Source: a virus
DNA: 34,610 bases
Strand: one strand, 5' to 3'
IMG/VR virus record: IMGVR_UViG_3300032401_000040
Coordinates: 1-34,610 of that record
The position numbers were made by a program, and so were the translations under genes. Shown piece after piece: positions 8,391 to 15,563 of this stretch; the stretch's first letter is position 1; every line of letters begins with the position of its first letter. The notes beneath the pieces were generated by a model. It did not search any database, was not told the DNA's origin, and saw only the letters and a program-made list of their open reading frames with translations.

Positions 8391-9280
8391 TGACCCCCGG
8401 CTCTCTCGTCCGCGACATCGTCCTCGACGAGTTCCGCTCCGCCGTCATGGAGGCCGTCCGCGACTTCATGGCCGCGCGCCCTCCTTCGCCCGTCCGACTC
8501 CGTCCGATGCCCCGGTTCTCCTCATACCGTGGGGACTCCAGGGCCAAGAAGGCGGTCCGCCTCAGGGTGTGGGAGGCCGTCCGCGACAGCCTCGGCGAGG
8601 CCCTGTTCGTCGGCGGCCCGCACCTGTTCCTCTGCTCCCGCGAGGGCGGGGACGCGTCCGTGCTCCGCGGCCTCGGCGTCCCCGACGCCTCCATGATCGC
8701 CGTCGACTCTGACCCGAGCGCCGCGGTCCTGTTCTGCGAGTCCTATCCCGGGGTCACCGTCACCGTGTCCGACGTCGGGAACGTCCTCCCCCTCCTCCCC
8801 GCCCCTCTCTCCTCCGCATACCTGGACTTCACCTCCCACGTCTCCCCCGCCACCCTCCAGAGGGTCCTCCTGGCCGCCCGGGCGGTCCGCCCCGGGGGTG
8901 TCGTTGCGTGCACCTTCGCCTCGGGCAGGGAGAGGGGCCGCGCACGCGCCGCCGCCGGCGCTTGCGAGTCTCGCCTCGACGCCGTCGAGTCCTACCTTTC
9001 CGAGAACCTCGGATACCGTCCGGCGGTCATGGCGAGGATGAGCTATATCAGCGAGTCCGAGGAGGGCCGCGGGTCCAACATGTGCGTTCTGGTCTTCCGC
9101 ACCTCCCCCGGCGGCGGTCGCCTCCCTCGGATTTTGCGCGTCCGTGCGTACGACCTTTACCGTGACGTCCAGAGGCACTTGGACAGCCCTTCCCTCGGGC
9201 TTCTCCTGAACTGCGCTGACGCCCAGACGGCCATCATCAGGGACCGCGTCGTCGCGTACCCCCCGGAGCGTAAGTCTTGA
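8390..9280 (+). CDS. SAM-dependent methyltransferase-like protein
   Basis: 296 residues from ATG 8390, which overlaps the upstream stop (TGATG). An amphipathic N-terminal helix ('LVRDIVLDEFRSAVMEAVRD') is followed by a Rossmann-like core: 'LFLCSREGGDASVLRGLG' in the motif I position, 'IAVDSDPSA' with the acidic residues that would contact the SAM ribose, a motif IV-like 'AYLDFTS', and 'RAVRPGGVVACTFA' as the post-motif strand. Motif I lacks the canonical GxGxG, so cofactor binding is uncertain. The substrate is not evident; the C-terminal ~90 residues are unassigned. It could also be an inactive methyltransferase fold. Confidence 0.68.
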   Translation: MTPGSLVRDIVLDEFRSAVMEAVRDFMAARPPSPVRLRPMPRFSSYRGDSRAKKAVRLRVWEAVRDSLGEALFVGGPHLFLCSREGGDASVLRGLGVPDASMIAVDSDPSAAVLFCESYPGVTVTVSDVGNVLPLLPAPLSSAYLDFTSHVSPATLQRVLLAARAVRPGGVVACTFASGRERGRARAAAGACESRLDAVESYLSENLGYRPAVMARMSYISESEEGRGSNMCVLVFRTSPGGGRLPRILRVRAYDLYRDVQRHLDSPSLGLLLNCADAQTAIIRDRVVAYPPERKS

Positions 9281-10194
9281 CCCCCGCCGGGGTACCGATC
9301 TCCATGAAGCCGGTCAGCGAGTCCTGGTGGGAGGATCTCCATGCGGTCGTCCTTGTCGCCCTCTCCTCCCTTGCCAAGGGGGAGCCCATCCGGCTCGACC
9401 ACCTGACCGTCCCCGCCCACGGGTCCTCCAAGGACGTGGAGGCCGCATATCGGCGATTCAAGGAGGACGGGGTTCTTGACGGGGTCGGCCCCTTCCTCGA
9501 CGTCCTCGTCGCAAAGGGCGCCATGGACAGCAGGACTGTCGGCCAGTGGTCCCCGTTCTACAAGGTGAAGAACCGGTTCTTCGTGAGCTCCCTTATGGAA
9601 AAACTCAAGACTCAGGGGCCGTCCGCCGTCGCGGAGTTCATGGGGGCAGTCCTTCCTGCGCCCCTCGAGCCTGAGCTCGAGCCCGAGCCCGACCTGGCCG
9701 TCGGTCCTGGGACGGGAGAGGACGAGCTCGATGTCGCCCCCGAGGTCCCCGTCCGTCCGCGCCGCGTCGACTCTGCCGCGGTCTACGATCTGCTGTCTTT
9801 CATGGTCGAGAGATTCGCCAAGTCCGTGGACCTCCAGGTTCAGATGGCCGAGACCCTCGTGTTCGTGAAGGACGAGGTCGTGGCCATCAGGGAGAGACAG
9901 TCTTCCCTCTCCAAGAGGCTGAAGTCCATGGAGTCCGCGACTGCCGATCCTGCTCCCCCGTCCATCGTCGACAGCTCCGGCATTCGCGAAGAAGTCGCGT
10001 CCCTCTCCTCGAGGCTGGAGTCGGCCGTTTCGTCTGTAAATTCTATCCGGCAGGAGGTAGTCGGGGCTGTGAAGTCCGCAGCGGAGCGCATGGAGTCCGA
10101 CCGCATGTCCAGGATCGCCGAGGCGGCCGGACGTCTTTCGGGAGAGATCTGCGTCCTCCGCGACGCCCTCTCCGAGGAGTCCGAAGATGAATGA
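9277..10194 (+). CDS. Coiled-coil protein with acidic Pro linker, function unknown
   Basis: 305 residues if it starts at TTG 9277, which overlaps the upstream TGA (TTGA); an in-frame ATG at 9304 is the alternative and would make 296. The N-terminal ~120 residues are helical with a winged-helix-like end ('FLDVLVAKGAMDSRTVGQW'). A Glu/Pro linker ('EPELEPEPD', about 9665-9690) leads to ~150 residues of coiled coil ('RERQSSLSKRLKSMES', 'VASLSSRLESAVSSVNSI'). The same three-part layout occurs in the product of 6445, suggesting related roles. Overlap with both neighbours indicates one operon with 8390 and 10187. Confidence 0.7.
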   Translation: MTPAGVPISMKPVSESWWEDLHAVVLVALSSLAKGEPIRLDHLTVPAHGSSKDVEAAYRRFKEDGVLDGVGPFLDVLVAKGAMDSRTVGQWSPFYKVKNRFFVSSLMEKLKTQGPSAVAEFMGAVLPAPLEPELEPEPDLAVGPGTGEDELDVAPEVPVRPRRVDSAAVYDLLSFMVERFAKSVDLQVQMAETLVFVKDEVVAIRERQSSLSKRLKSMESATADPAPPSIVDSSGIREEVASLSSRLESAVSSVNSIRQEVVGAVKSAAERMESDRMSRIAEAAGRLSGEICVLRDALSEESEDE

Positions 10195-11164
10195 GCTCGA
10201 CAAGCTCGTGGCCGCCTACAAGAGCGAGTGCGGCGCCATGAGCGAGAAGCAGAAGGCTGAGTCCGAGAGGAGGATCTGGGCGGTCCACTATTCTTCTCTC
10301 GGCCCGGACGTCCCCAAGGGGGACAGGAGGGAATGGCTCGCTTCCGCTCTCGGCGGGACGTCCGCCGAGTATGAGCACCGCAGCAATCTCATCGGGGCTG
10401 GTGCCTGGGCGGATCCCTTCTGGGGCATGGCGGACTCCGGCGCCTCGCTGTACACCGTCATCCGCCTCTTCAGGGACGCCCGCAAGATCGTTACCTCCGG
10501 GCAGGCCACCCACGAGGACGCCGTCAGGTCCGTGATCGACGGGTACAACTCTCTGGGGTACATGGCGCGTTCCCCGGAAGGGAAGGTCTTCCGGAAGTCC
10601 GGCCCCGGCGGCCGTACCCCTCGTCCTTCTGACCCCCCGTCCGTTCCGGGGCCGTCCGACCGTCCCAAGGACTACAACTTCGACGGATCGTCGTCCCAGA
10701 ACTCCCGGTCGAAGAAGTTTCTCTCCGAGCTCATGTCCCTGGCCGACAGTTATGTCCTTTCTAGCCTCGCCGATCCTGACGCTGACGAGGCCCTCAACCT
10801 TCGGATTGCGAAGGACGACTTCCTAAGCTATGTGCGCGAGGCCGCCGAGGACCTCAGGCGCCGCGTCACCGCCTCCAGGTCGGTCGCCCGGAAGGACGTC
10901 CGGAGGCAGAGGGTCACGCGCGAGCATTTCAGGCATGCGTGCGAGGTCCTGAACCTCCCGTACGTGTACGGGCATGCCGTAGATCTCAGGTTCTGCAAGC
11001 GTACGATGCTCAAGAGAGCAGGCCCGCTGCACCCCGACCGGAACAACGGGTCGCACAGCGCGCAGTCAGAGTATCAGGCTGTGATCGAGTCGTACGCCGT
11101 CCTGGAGAAGTATGCGGAAGGACTGAAGAATGAGAACGGAGACAGAAATCATGAAGGCCGCTAG
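10187..11164 (+). CDS. J-domain (DnaJ-like) co-chaperone protein
   Basis: 325 residues from ATG 10187, overlapping the previous gene by 8 bases. The C-terminal ~70 residues read as a J-domain: a first helix ending in a leucine-rich turn ('FRHACEVLNLP'), a basic second helix ('DLRFCKRTMLKRA'), the HPD triad at residues 282-284 ('LHPDRNNGS') and a third helix with the usual aromatic/Leu pattern ('YQAVIESYAVLEKYAE'). In J-proteins HPD stimulates Hsp70 ATPase; no Hsp70 gene is in the window, so the partner would be the host DnaK or another phage protein. The N-terminal ~110 residues are helical and unassigned, followed by a Ser/Pro/Gly linker. An AAA+ ATPase gene lies three genes downstream. Confidence 0.75.
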   Translation: MNELDKLVAAYKSECGAMSEKQKAESERRIWAVHYSSLGPDVPKGDRREWLASALGGTSAEYEHRSNLIGAGAWADPFWGMADSGASLYTVIRLFRDARKIVTSGQATHEDAVRSVIDGYNSLGYMARSPEGKVFRKSGPGGRTPRPSDPPSVPGPSDRPKDYNFDGSSSQNSRSKKFLSELMSLADSYVLSSLADPDADEALNLRIAKDDFLSYVREAAEDLRRRVTASRSVARKDVRRQRVTREHFRHACEVLNLPYVYGHAVDLRFCKRTMLKRAGPLHPDRNNGSHSAQSEYQAVIESYAVLEKYAEGLKNENGDRNHEGR

Positions 11165-11723
11165 CAAACCGCGCAACACCGAGCCCGCCAGGGGGCGTTC
11201 GCGACCGGCGTCCGCCTCGTTCAGCGACTTCGTCCCCGATCATTCCCTCAACGAGGTGGATCGTGCCGCCCAGTTCTTGGACTGGGCGGCACAGCACATG
11301 CCGATGCGCTTTGTCCCGTACACCTGGATCGCGAAGCATGCGATCATCAGGCCGAGGGTTCCCGGCCCGGACTCGCCCGAGGTCGTCATGATCCGGAAGA
11401 AGATCGGGGCGATCAAACGGTCCCTCTGGGACCGCTATGGCCGGAGGTCCGTCGCGGCCCCCCGCGACCAGGAGCTCGGCATCCGGGCCACCGTCGACGA
11501 CGACGACGTCGCCGGGACCGACTTTCTTCAGAACAAGCGCCGCATTCACAACGGAATCCGGCGCCTCGAGGACACGCGGTCCAAGATTGATCCGGGCCGG
11601 ATGCGCGATCAGGGCCTCAAGGCCATGGTGACCGGCATGGACGCGGTCATGAAGAAGCTCACCCAGCCGGACCTCATGACACGCCTGAAGGAGCTCCCCG
11701 CCCGCAAGGACGAGGACGACTGA
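11151..11723 (+). CDS. Hypothetical protein with winged-helix-like core
   Basis: 190 residues from ATG 11151, preferred because GGAG lies at 11138-11141; an ATG at 11130 in the same frame would add seven residues. After a disordered Arg/Ser/Pro N-terminus, residues ~30-125 form a helical segment ('RAAQFLDWAAQHM', 'IRKKIGAIKRSLWDRYGR') followed by strands and an acidic turn ('LGIRATVDDDDVA'), the order expected of a response-regulator-type winged helix, though without clear DNA-contact residues. The C-terminus is helical and charged. The stop overlaps the next ATG (TGATG). Confidence 0.66.
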   Translation: MKAASKPRNTEPARGRSRPASASFSDFVPDHSLNEVDRAAQFLDWAAQHMPMRFVPYTWIAKHAIIRPRVPGPDSPEVVMIRKKIGAIKRSLWDRYGRRSVAAPRDQELGIRATVDDDDVAGTDFLQNKRRIHNGIRRLEDTRSKIDPGRMRDQGLKAMVTGMDAVMKKLTQPDLMTRLKELPARKDEDD

Positions 11724-11974
11724 TGGGCACCGTCAGCGTCGAGTACCTCCGCGCTCTCCTGAAGTCGTACGATGACGGCGAGACCACCGAGATGTCCGTG
11801 AGCGCAGACGTGTACCGGAAGGTCGTGGAGGACCTCGTCGAGGGCGTCAAGTCCGGGGAACCGTTGGGCTGCTTCAGCTCCGTGTGCAACTCTGGCCCGG
11901 TGCCCCCGAACGAGAAGCTCATGGTGGAGATCGAGTACGGGCCGTTCGAGATATGGGTTCGCCCCGCCCCCTGA
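11723..11974 (+). CDS. Small hypothetical protein, 83 residues
   Basis: ATG 11723 overlaps the upstream stop codon (TGATG), so it is probably translated by coupling. The product begins with a helix ('VSVEYLRALLKSYDDGE') and ends in beta strands ('EKLMVEIEYGPFEIWVRP'), with two cysteines in 'GCFSSVCNSG'. No family recognised. It is the last gene before the separately promoted AAA+ ATPase. Confidence 0.62.
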   Translation: MGTVSVEYLRALLKSYDDGETTEMSVSADVYRKVVEDLVEGVKSGEPLGCFSSVCNSGPVPPNEKLMVEIEYGPFEIWVRPAP

Positions 11975-11998
11975 CACCCCCGTCCTAGCCTCCTTTTG

Positions 11999-12004
11999 TA
12001 TGGT
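11999..12004 (+). promoter_or_regulatory. Extended -10 TGTATGGT, leaderless position
   Basis: TATGGT, preceded by TG of an extended -10, begins exactly 12 bases before ATG 12011, with no ribosome-binding site between. A second candidate, TAGCCT at 11986-11991, lies further upstream. Confidence 0.55.
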
Positions 12005-12010
12005 CCCGGC

Positions 12011-13501
12011 ATGGGCGGACTCATGCGCAGGACGGCGGCCTACCTCGGGAGGCTGAAGGAATCCGAGTACGGGGTCAACGCCGCCATGGGGGGCGTCGTC
12101 AACTACCTGGTCGACTCGTACTTCGCGAAGATCGACGAGAGGAACTCTCGTCGCGTGCCTGAGCGCCGCGTCCCGGCCGATCCCCACGCCCACGTCCGGG
12201 AGCTGTGGCTCGGGTGCGAGCTCCACACTTGCGTCACGCTGAACCGCCAGTATCCGGCCGTGTTCCGCGACCTGAACGCGTGGGCCATCGCCAACATGTT
12301 CGCCGGACCCCTCGCCCAGTACGAGCTCGTCCCGTTCCTCGACTCCTACGAGTTCAAGGAGATGCTCAAGGGCAACTACTCCTACAGGGTCCAGTCCGAG
12401 CAGCTCTCGATCGCCCCGGGCGTCCAGAAGACCCTCCCCGTATTCGGCAACTTCTTCGTCCAGCACCGCGGGACGGGGTCGAGGCTGTTCGTTTCGATCG
12501 ACCTGTGCTATGAGTCCATGGCCTGCGCGGTGTCCGCGATGGTCGCCCCGGGCCAGCAGGCCGCGGCGGAGGCCTTCTTCAGCGACCTTCAGGCCTCGAT
12601 CGCCGCCAACGACATCTACTTCAAGCAGTGCCTGAACTTCGTCCGCGGCAAGCTCGACTTCGCCGCCGTGACGTCCACCTCGTGGTCCTCGGTCGTCCTG
12701 AAGGACCCGATCAAGGAGTCGATCCACCAGAACACGGTCGGCGTCCTCGAGAACATGGACGCGCTCGCCGGCCTCGGGATGTGCCCGAACCAGAACGTCA
12801 TCCTCATTTCGCCGCCCGGGATGGCGAAGACGACGATCTTCCGCGCCATCTCGCACGAGGTCGACGGCCGGGTCACGCGTGTCTGGTGCACAGGCAAGTC
12901 CATCGAGAGCTCCAGGGACGTCACGTCCCTCTTCGAGGCCGCCCGCGGCCTCGCCCCGTGCCTCGTCTTCATCGAGGACATGGACCTGTTCGGCCGCGAC
13001 CGCTCGAGCGGCGTGCTCGGATCCGACCCTCACGTCCTGAACGAGTTCCTCGCGTGCCTCGACGGGGCCCAGGAGAACGCCGGCGTCGTCGTCCTCGCCT
13101 CGACGAACGACATCGCCTCCATGGACGAGGCCCTCGTCAACAGGCCCGGACGCTTTGACGTGAAGATCGAAATCCCGTTCCCGGACGCCCAGGACCGGTC
13201 GGACATGCTCAAGAAGTTCCTGATCCAGTATCACTCGGTCGTTGACTCGAGCGTGTCCCAGGAGACCTGGGAGACCCTCATCAACATGACCGAGGGCCTT
13301 ACGGGGGCCTACGTGAAGGCGCTCGCCAAGTCGGCCGTCATCCGCGCGACCGCCGACGGCTGCGTGTCGGACGACGGCAGGGTCTGCGTCCTGACGGCCG
13401 ACCAGCTGAACGCGTCGGCCGACCAGGTGATGAAGAACTATCAATTGGGTCAGAGGGCTCTCAAGCATCACAAGGTCGATGTTACCTTGAACCATCCCTG
13501 A
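12011..13501 (+). CDS. AAA+ ATPase of the Cdc48/FtsH/BCS1 class
   Basis: 496 residues from ATG 12011. The N-terminal ~240 residues are a unique alpha/beta region. The ATPase module follows: Walker A 'SPPGMAKTT' (residues 267-275), Walker B 'LVFIEDMD' (318-325), a sensor-1 Asn in 'VLASTND', and a second region of homology with two Arg in 'NRPGRFD' (377-383), then a helical lid. Walker A departs from GPPGTGKT: the first Gly is Ser and the Gly before the catalytic Lys is Ala, while Lys273 and Thr274 are kept, and Walker B reads ED rather than DE, as in some BCS1-like AAA proteins. AAA+ proteins of this class accompany contractile injection systems (Afp15/Pvc15), so a role in tail assembly is plausible but inferred. 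Its last 34 bases overlap the antisense HNH gene. Confidence 0.87.
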   Translation: MGGLMRRTAAYLGRLKESEYGVNAAMGGVVNYLVDSYFAKIDERNSRRVPERRVPADPHAHVRELWLGCELHTCVTLNRQYPAVFRDLNAWAIANMFAGPLAQYELVPFLDSYEFKEMLKGNYSYRVQSEQLSIAPGVQKTLPVFGNFFVQHRGTGSRLFVSIDLCYESMACAVSAMVAPGQQAAAEAFFSDLQASIAANDIYFKQCLNFVRGKLDFAAVTSTSWSSVVLKDPIKESIHQNTVGVLENMDALAGLGMCPNQNVILISPPGMAKTTIFRAISHEVDGRVTRVWCTGKSIESSRDVTSLFEAARGLAPCLVFIEDMDLFGRDRSSGVLGSDPHVLNEFLACLDGAQENAGVVVLASTNDIASMDEALVNRPGRFDVKIEIPFPDAQDRSDMLKKFLIQYHSVVDSSVSQETWETLINMTEGLTGAYVKALAKSAVIRATADGCVSDDGRVCVLTADQLNASADQVMKNYQLGQRALKHHKVDVTLNHP

Positions 13502-13911
13502 TGCTTGGCCGTCTTGCGCCTGTGACAGTTGGAACACCTGACGTCACACTTCTTTATCTCATCCTCGATGGCTTGAACGGAGTTTCCCCTCTGAATCATG
13601 GCTGCTACGTTCATCTTCTTAGTCCCGCGCACATGATCGAAGTCGAGAACCAAAGGGTCTTTCTCTCCACAGTCGACGCACGGGTTTGACTTCAGGTGTT
13701 TCAGGACGTACTCTTTGTTCTCTTTCGCCCTCTTCAGTCTACTTTTTTCAATAGACAACTTTAGGCTGTCTTTGTTCTTGTCGTAGTAGCTTGATGAGTT
13801 CTGGCCGACGCACTTTTTACATATTGCCTGCAGCCCGTCTTTTTTGGAAGAGTTTCTGAAGAAGTCTGAGAGAGACTTTCGAATTTCGCACTTCGGACAG
13901 ATTTTGGTCAT
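13468..13911 (-). CDS. HNH homing endonuclease, AT-rich
   Basis: 147 residues, start ATG at 13911 on the minus strand. The N-terminus carries a zinc finger ('CPKCEIRK' with 'CKKC'), a basic linker follows, and the C-terminus is the nuclease: 'NPCVDCGEKDP', the catalytic 'LDFDHVRG', and 'CDVRCSNCHRRKTAK' with the second Cys pair and final His. This is the common free-standing phage HNH type, with all catalytic residues present. Base composition is far more AT-rich than the neighbours (runs such as ACTTTTTT and codons AAA, AAT, TCT), a sign of recent arrival. The C-terminal coding end overlaps the 3' end of the ATPase gene antisense by 34 bases. Confidence 0.9.
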   Translation of the reverse strand: MTKICPKCEIRKSLSDFFRNSSKKDGLQAICKKCVGQNSSSYYDKNKDSLKLSIEKSRLKRAKENKEYVLKHLKSNPCVDCGEKDPLVLDFDHVRGTKKMNVAAMIQRGNSVQAIEDEIKKCDVRCSNCHRRKTAKHQGWFKVTSTL

Positions 13912-13917
13912 GAAAGA

Positions 13918-13923
13918 ACTTTA
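13918..13923 (-). promoter_or_regulatory. -10 element TAAAGT for the HNH gene, leaderless position
   Basis: On the minus strand TAAAGT occupies positions -12 to -7 relative to the ATG at 13911, exactly the leaderless spacing used by plus-strand genes; no ribosome-binding site is present. Confidence 0.5.
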
Positions 13924-14003
13924 CTGCATTCATGACTACGTCGAGGCCGAGGCGGAAATCCGCATCGGCGGCTGATCGATAGGCCTCCTTTACCAAGATC
14001 AAC

Positions 14004-14010
14004 GAGAGGA
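14004..14010 (+). promoter_or_regulatory. Shine-Dalgarno GAGAGGA
   Basis: GAGAGGA lies 6 bases before ATG 14017 and decides this start. The 105-base gap between the HNH gene and 14017 holds nothing else that I can identify apart from the HNH promoter. Confidence 0.6.
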
Positions 14011-14016
14011 CCTCAC

Positions 14017-14526
14017 ATGGACACACGCAAGATCGTCGCCGCCGTCAAGCACCTCGCACAGATGGACCCCCAGGATGCGGCCGTGGCGCGCACGGTCCAG
14101 GTCCTCAACGACGAGGCGGCCCTCCTCCGCGGCGGCGAGGTCGAGAGGCCCGACGGCTTCAAGGGCTCTTTCGGCGAGAGCTCGGCCAAGGCCGACCTCG
14201 AGGCCATCGGGGATCAGATCAAGAAGCTCCATTCCGCGGCCGCGGTCCCGGCCCGGAACTACGCCCGCATGGCCTCAATCCTTGCAGGCCTCCACAGGGC
14301 CCATGAGGCGTCGGGCCGCCCGGCCTACGCGCACCTCCGCCCTCGCATCGCGGGCATCATCGAGAAGGTCGCCGGCGTCTTCGCCGAGATCGACACCGTC
14401 CAGGACCTCGAGAAGCCCCTCGAGGCCATCGAGAAGGCCGTCCACGGCCTGTACGGCGACCAGGGCAAGAACGCGACGTTCTACTTCGAGCGCCGCAACA
14501 AGGGCCATCACGGCGAAGGAAAGTGA
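14017..14526 (+). CDS. All-helical hypothetical protein
   Basis: 169 residues with a good Shine-Dalgarno sequence. The product is almost entirely helical, with Ala/Lys/Glu-rich amphipathic segments ('MDTRKIVAAVKHLAQMD', 'RPRIAGIIEKVAGVFAEID') and an aromatic basic tail ('ATFYFERRNKGHHG'). No membrane segment and no known domain. It begins a three-gene set (14017, 14532, 14793) of short helical proteins upstream of the tail tube; they could be virion-associated or assembly proteins, but nothing in the sequence decides this. Confidence 0.7.
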   Translation: MDTRKIVAAVKHLAQMDPQDAAVARTVQVLNDEAALLRGGEVERPDGFKGSFGESSAKADLEAIGDQIKKLHSAAAVPARNYARMASILAGLHRAHEASGRPAYAHLRPRIAGIIEKVAGVFAEIDTVQDLEKPLEAIEKAVHGLYGDQGKNATFYFERRNKGHHGEGK

Positions 14527-14531
14527 CCAAC

Positions 14532-14786
14532 ATGAAGCCGACAGACGTCTCCACGAACCTCCGCAAGATCGCGGCCGCCATCGACGCCTCCAAGAGCCCG
14601 AGCCCCGAGCTCGTCGCGGGGGACATCCGCAAGATCCTCGCCGCGATGGAGGAGACCGCGCTCCCGAAGTCGAACGCCGGCAAGAGCATGCTCAAGGACT
14701 TCCTCGATCAGGCGAACGAGGCCCTCGAGTCGGGCGACGAGGCGGCTTTCAAGGCCGCGGTCGGCAAGCTCTCGAAGCACGGCTGA
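14532..14786 (+). CDS. Small helical hypothetical protein, 84 residues
   Basis: Start taken at ATG 14532 because GAAGGA (14515-14520) lies 11 bases upstream; an in-frame GTG at 14523 overlapping the previous stop would add three residues but is only 2 bases from that site. The product has amphipathic helices ('VSTNLRKIAAAIDASK', 'DIRKILAAMEETAL') and ends in a basic 'KLSKHG'. The first helix resembles that of the product of 14017 ('TRKIVAAVKHLA'), hinting at a shared motif. Function unknown. Confidence 0.65.
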   Translation: MKPTDVSTNLRKIAAAIDASKSPSPELVAGDIRKILAAMEETALPKSNAGKSMLKDFLDQANEALESGDEAAFKAAVGKLSKHG

Positions 14787-14792
14787 CCTGCC

Positions 14793-15527
14793 GTGCCGGA
14801 GCTTGAGCCCAGGCTTCAGCCCGGTCCGGGCTTCCACCTTCGGGAGGACGGCCAGTGGGAGGTCATGAAGATCCCCGCGGACGTCCTTGAGAGCGCCTCG
14901 CTCTCGGGCAAGCTCACAATCCAGGGATATAGGTGCACTGTGTTCGAGACTCCTGACAAGGACCAATGGGCGCAGAAGAGCGAGACCGTCCCCATCCTGG
15001 GGACGGTCGCCTCGCGCGTCGCCGCGTCCTGGCTGTCCACGGTCCCACAACACCAGTGCGCCTCTTGCGCGACGTTCGCGTGGCACGGCCCGGAGCAGTC
15101 ACCCGTCCGGTTCGCCGGCGGCGTGCACCATCCGTCGTGCCCGGAGCTCCGCGCGGACACGGTCGCTTCGAAGGTCGCCGCCCGCTTCTTCGAGGCTAAG
15201 GGCCGGAAGCGCGACGTGACGTCCATCGTCAAGAAGATCATGGACCGCCCGGGCGACGACAGGAGCTACGAGAAGGAGATCTCGAAGTACGGCAAGAAGG
15301 TCCGCAAGGCCGCGCCCAGGGCGAAGGCCGCCTTCGAGAAGCTCTCCGCCGAGCTCGAGAAGCTCTCGACCGAGCTCGCCGAGGCCGAGCACGAGAAGGT
15401 CGCCGGGCATCACGCCGGAGTCGTCGCGGACGAGATCGGCAAGGCCGTCTCGACCGTCCAGGTCGCCGCGTCCTCCCTCATCAGGAACCTCCTGAAGCGG
15501 GCCGAGGAGTGGGATCCGGAGGAGTGA
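14793..15527 (+). CDS. Hypothetical protein with a Cys/His knuckle and repeated VASxVAA motif
   Basis: 244 residues from GTG 14793, six bases after the previous stop. The first ~65 residues look beta-rich. Two copies of a short motif, 'VASRVAASWL' (about residues 70-79) and 'VASKVAARFF' (about 126-136), flank a Cys/His-rich segment ('QCASCATF', 'HHPSCPEL') that could bind zinc. The C-terminal ~100 residues are helical or coiled coil ('KLSAELEKLSTELAEAEHEK'). No family is recognised. The perfect hairpin at 15530 follows its stop codon by two bases, so it probably ends a transcription unit. Confidence 0.7.
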   Translation: MPELEPRLQPGPGFHLREDGQWEVMKIPADVLESASLSGKLTIQGYRCTVFETPDKDQWAQKSETVPILGTVASRVAASWLSTVPQHQCASCATFAWHGPEQSPVRFAGGVHHPSCPELRADTVASKVAARFFEAKGRKRDVTSIVKKIMDRPGDDRSYEKEISKYGKKVRKAAPRAKAAFEKLSAELEKLSTELAEAEHEKVAGHHAGVVADEIGKAVSTVQVAASSLIRNLLKRAEEWDPEE

Positions 15528-15529
15528 CC

Positions 15530-15563
15530 ACGAGCGGTACGATCGTCTGATCGTACCGCTCGT
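15530..15563. terminator. Perfect 15-bp hairpin between convergent genes
   Basis: The arm ACGAGCGGTACGATC (15530-15544) is followed by a 4-base loop GTCT and its exact reverse complement ending at 15563. It fills the space between the plus-strand stop at 15527 and the minus-strand stop at 15564, the position of a bidirectional terminator. There is no T tract on either side, so intrinsic termination is not certain. Confidence 0.75.

Noticed and set aside
11609-13537. 642-residue antisense frame across the AAA+ gene, and similar long antisense frames at 6337-7941, 24162-25841, 27791-29587 and 30250-32625
   Set aside because: Low-complexity Arg/Gly/Val/Asp/Leu products opposite well-supported genes, caused by strong GC3 bias; no promoter or ribosome-binding site seen at their starts.
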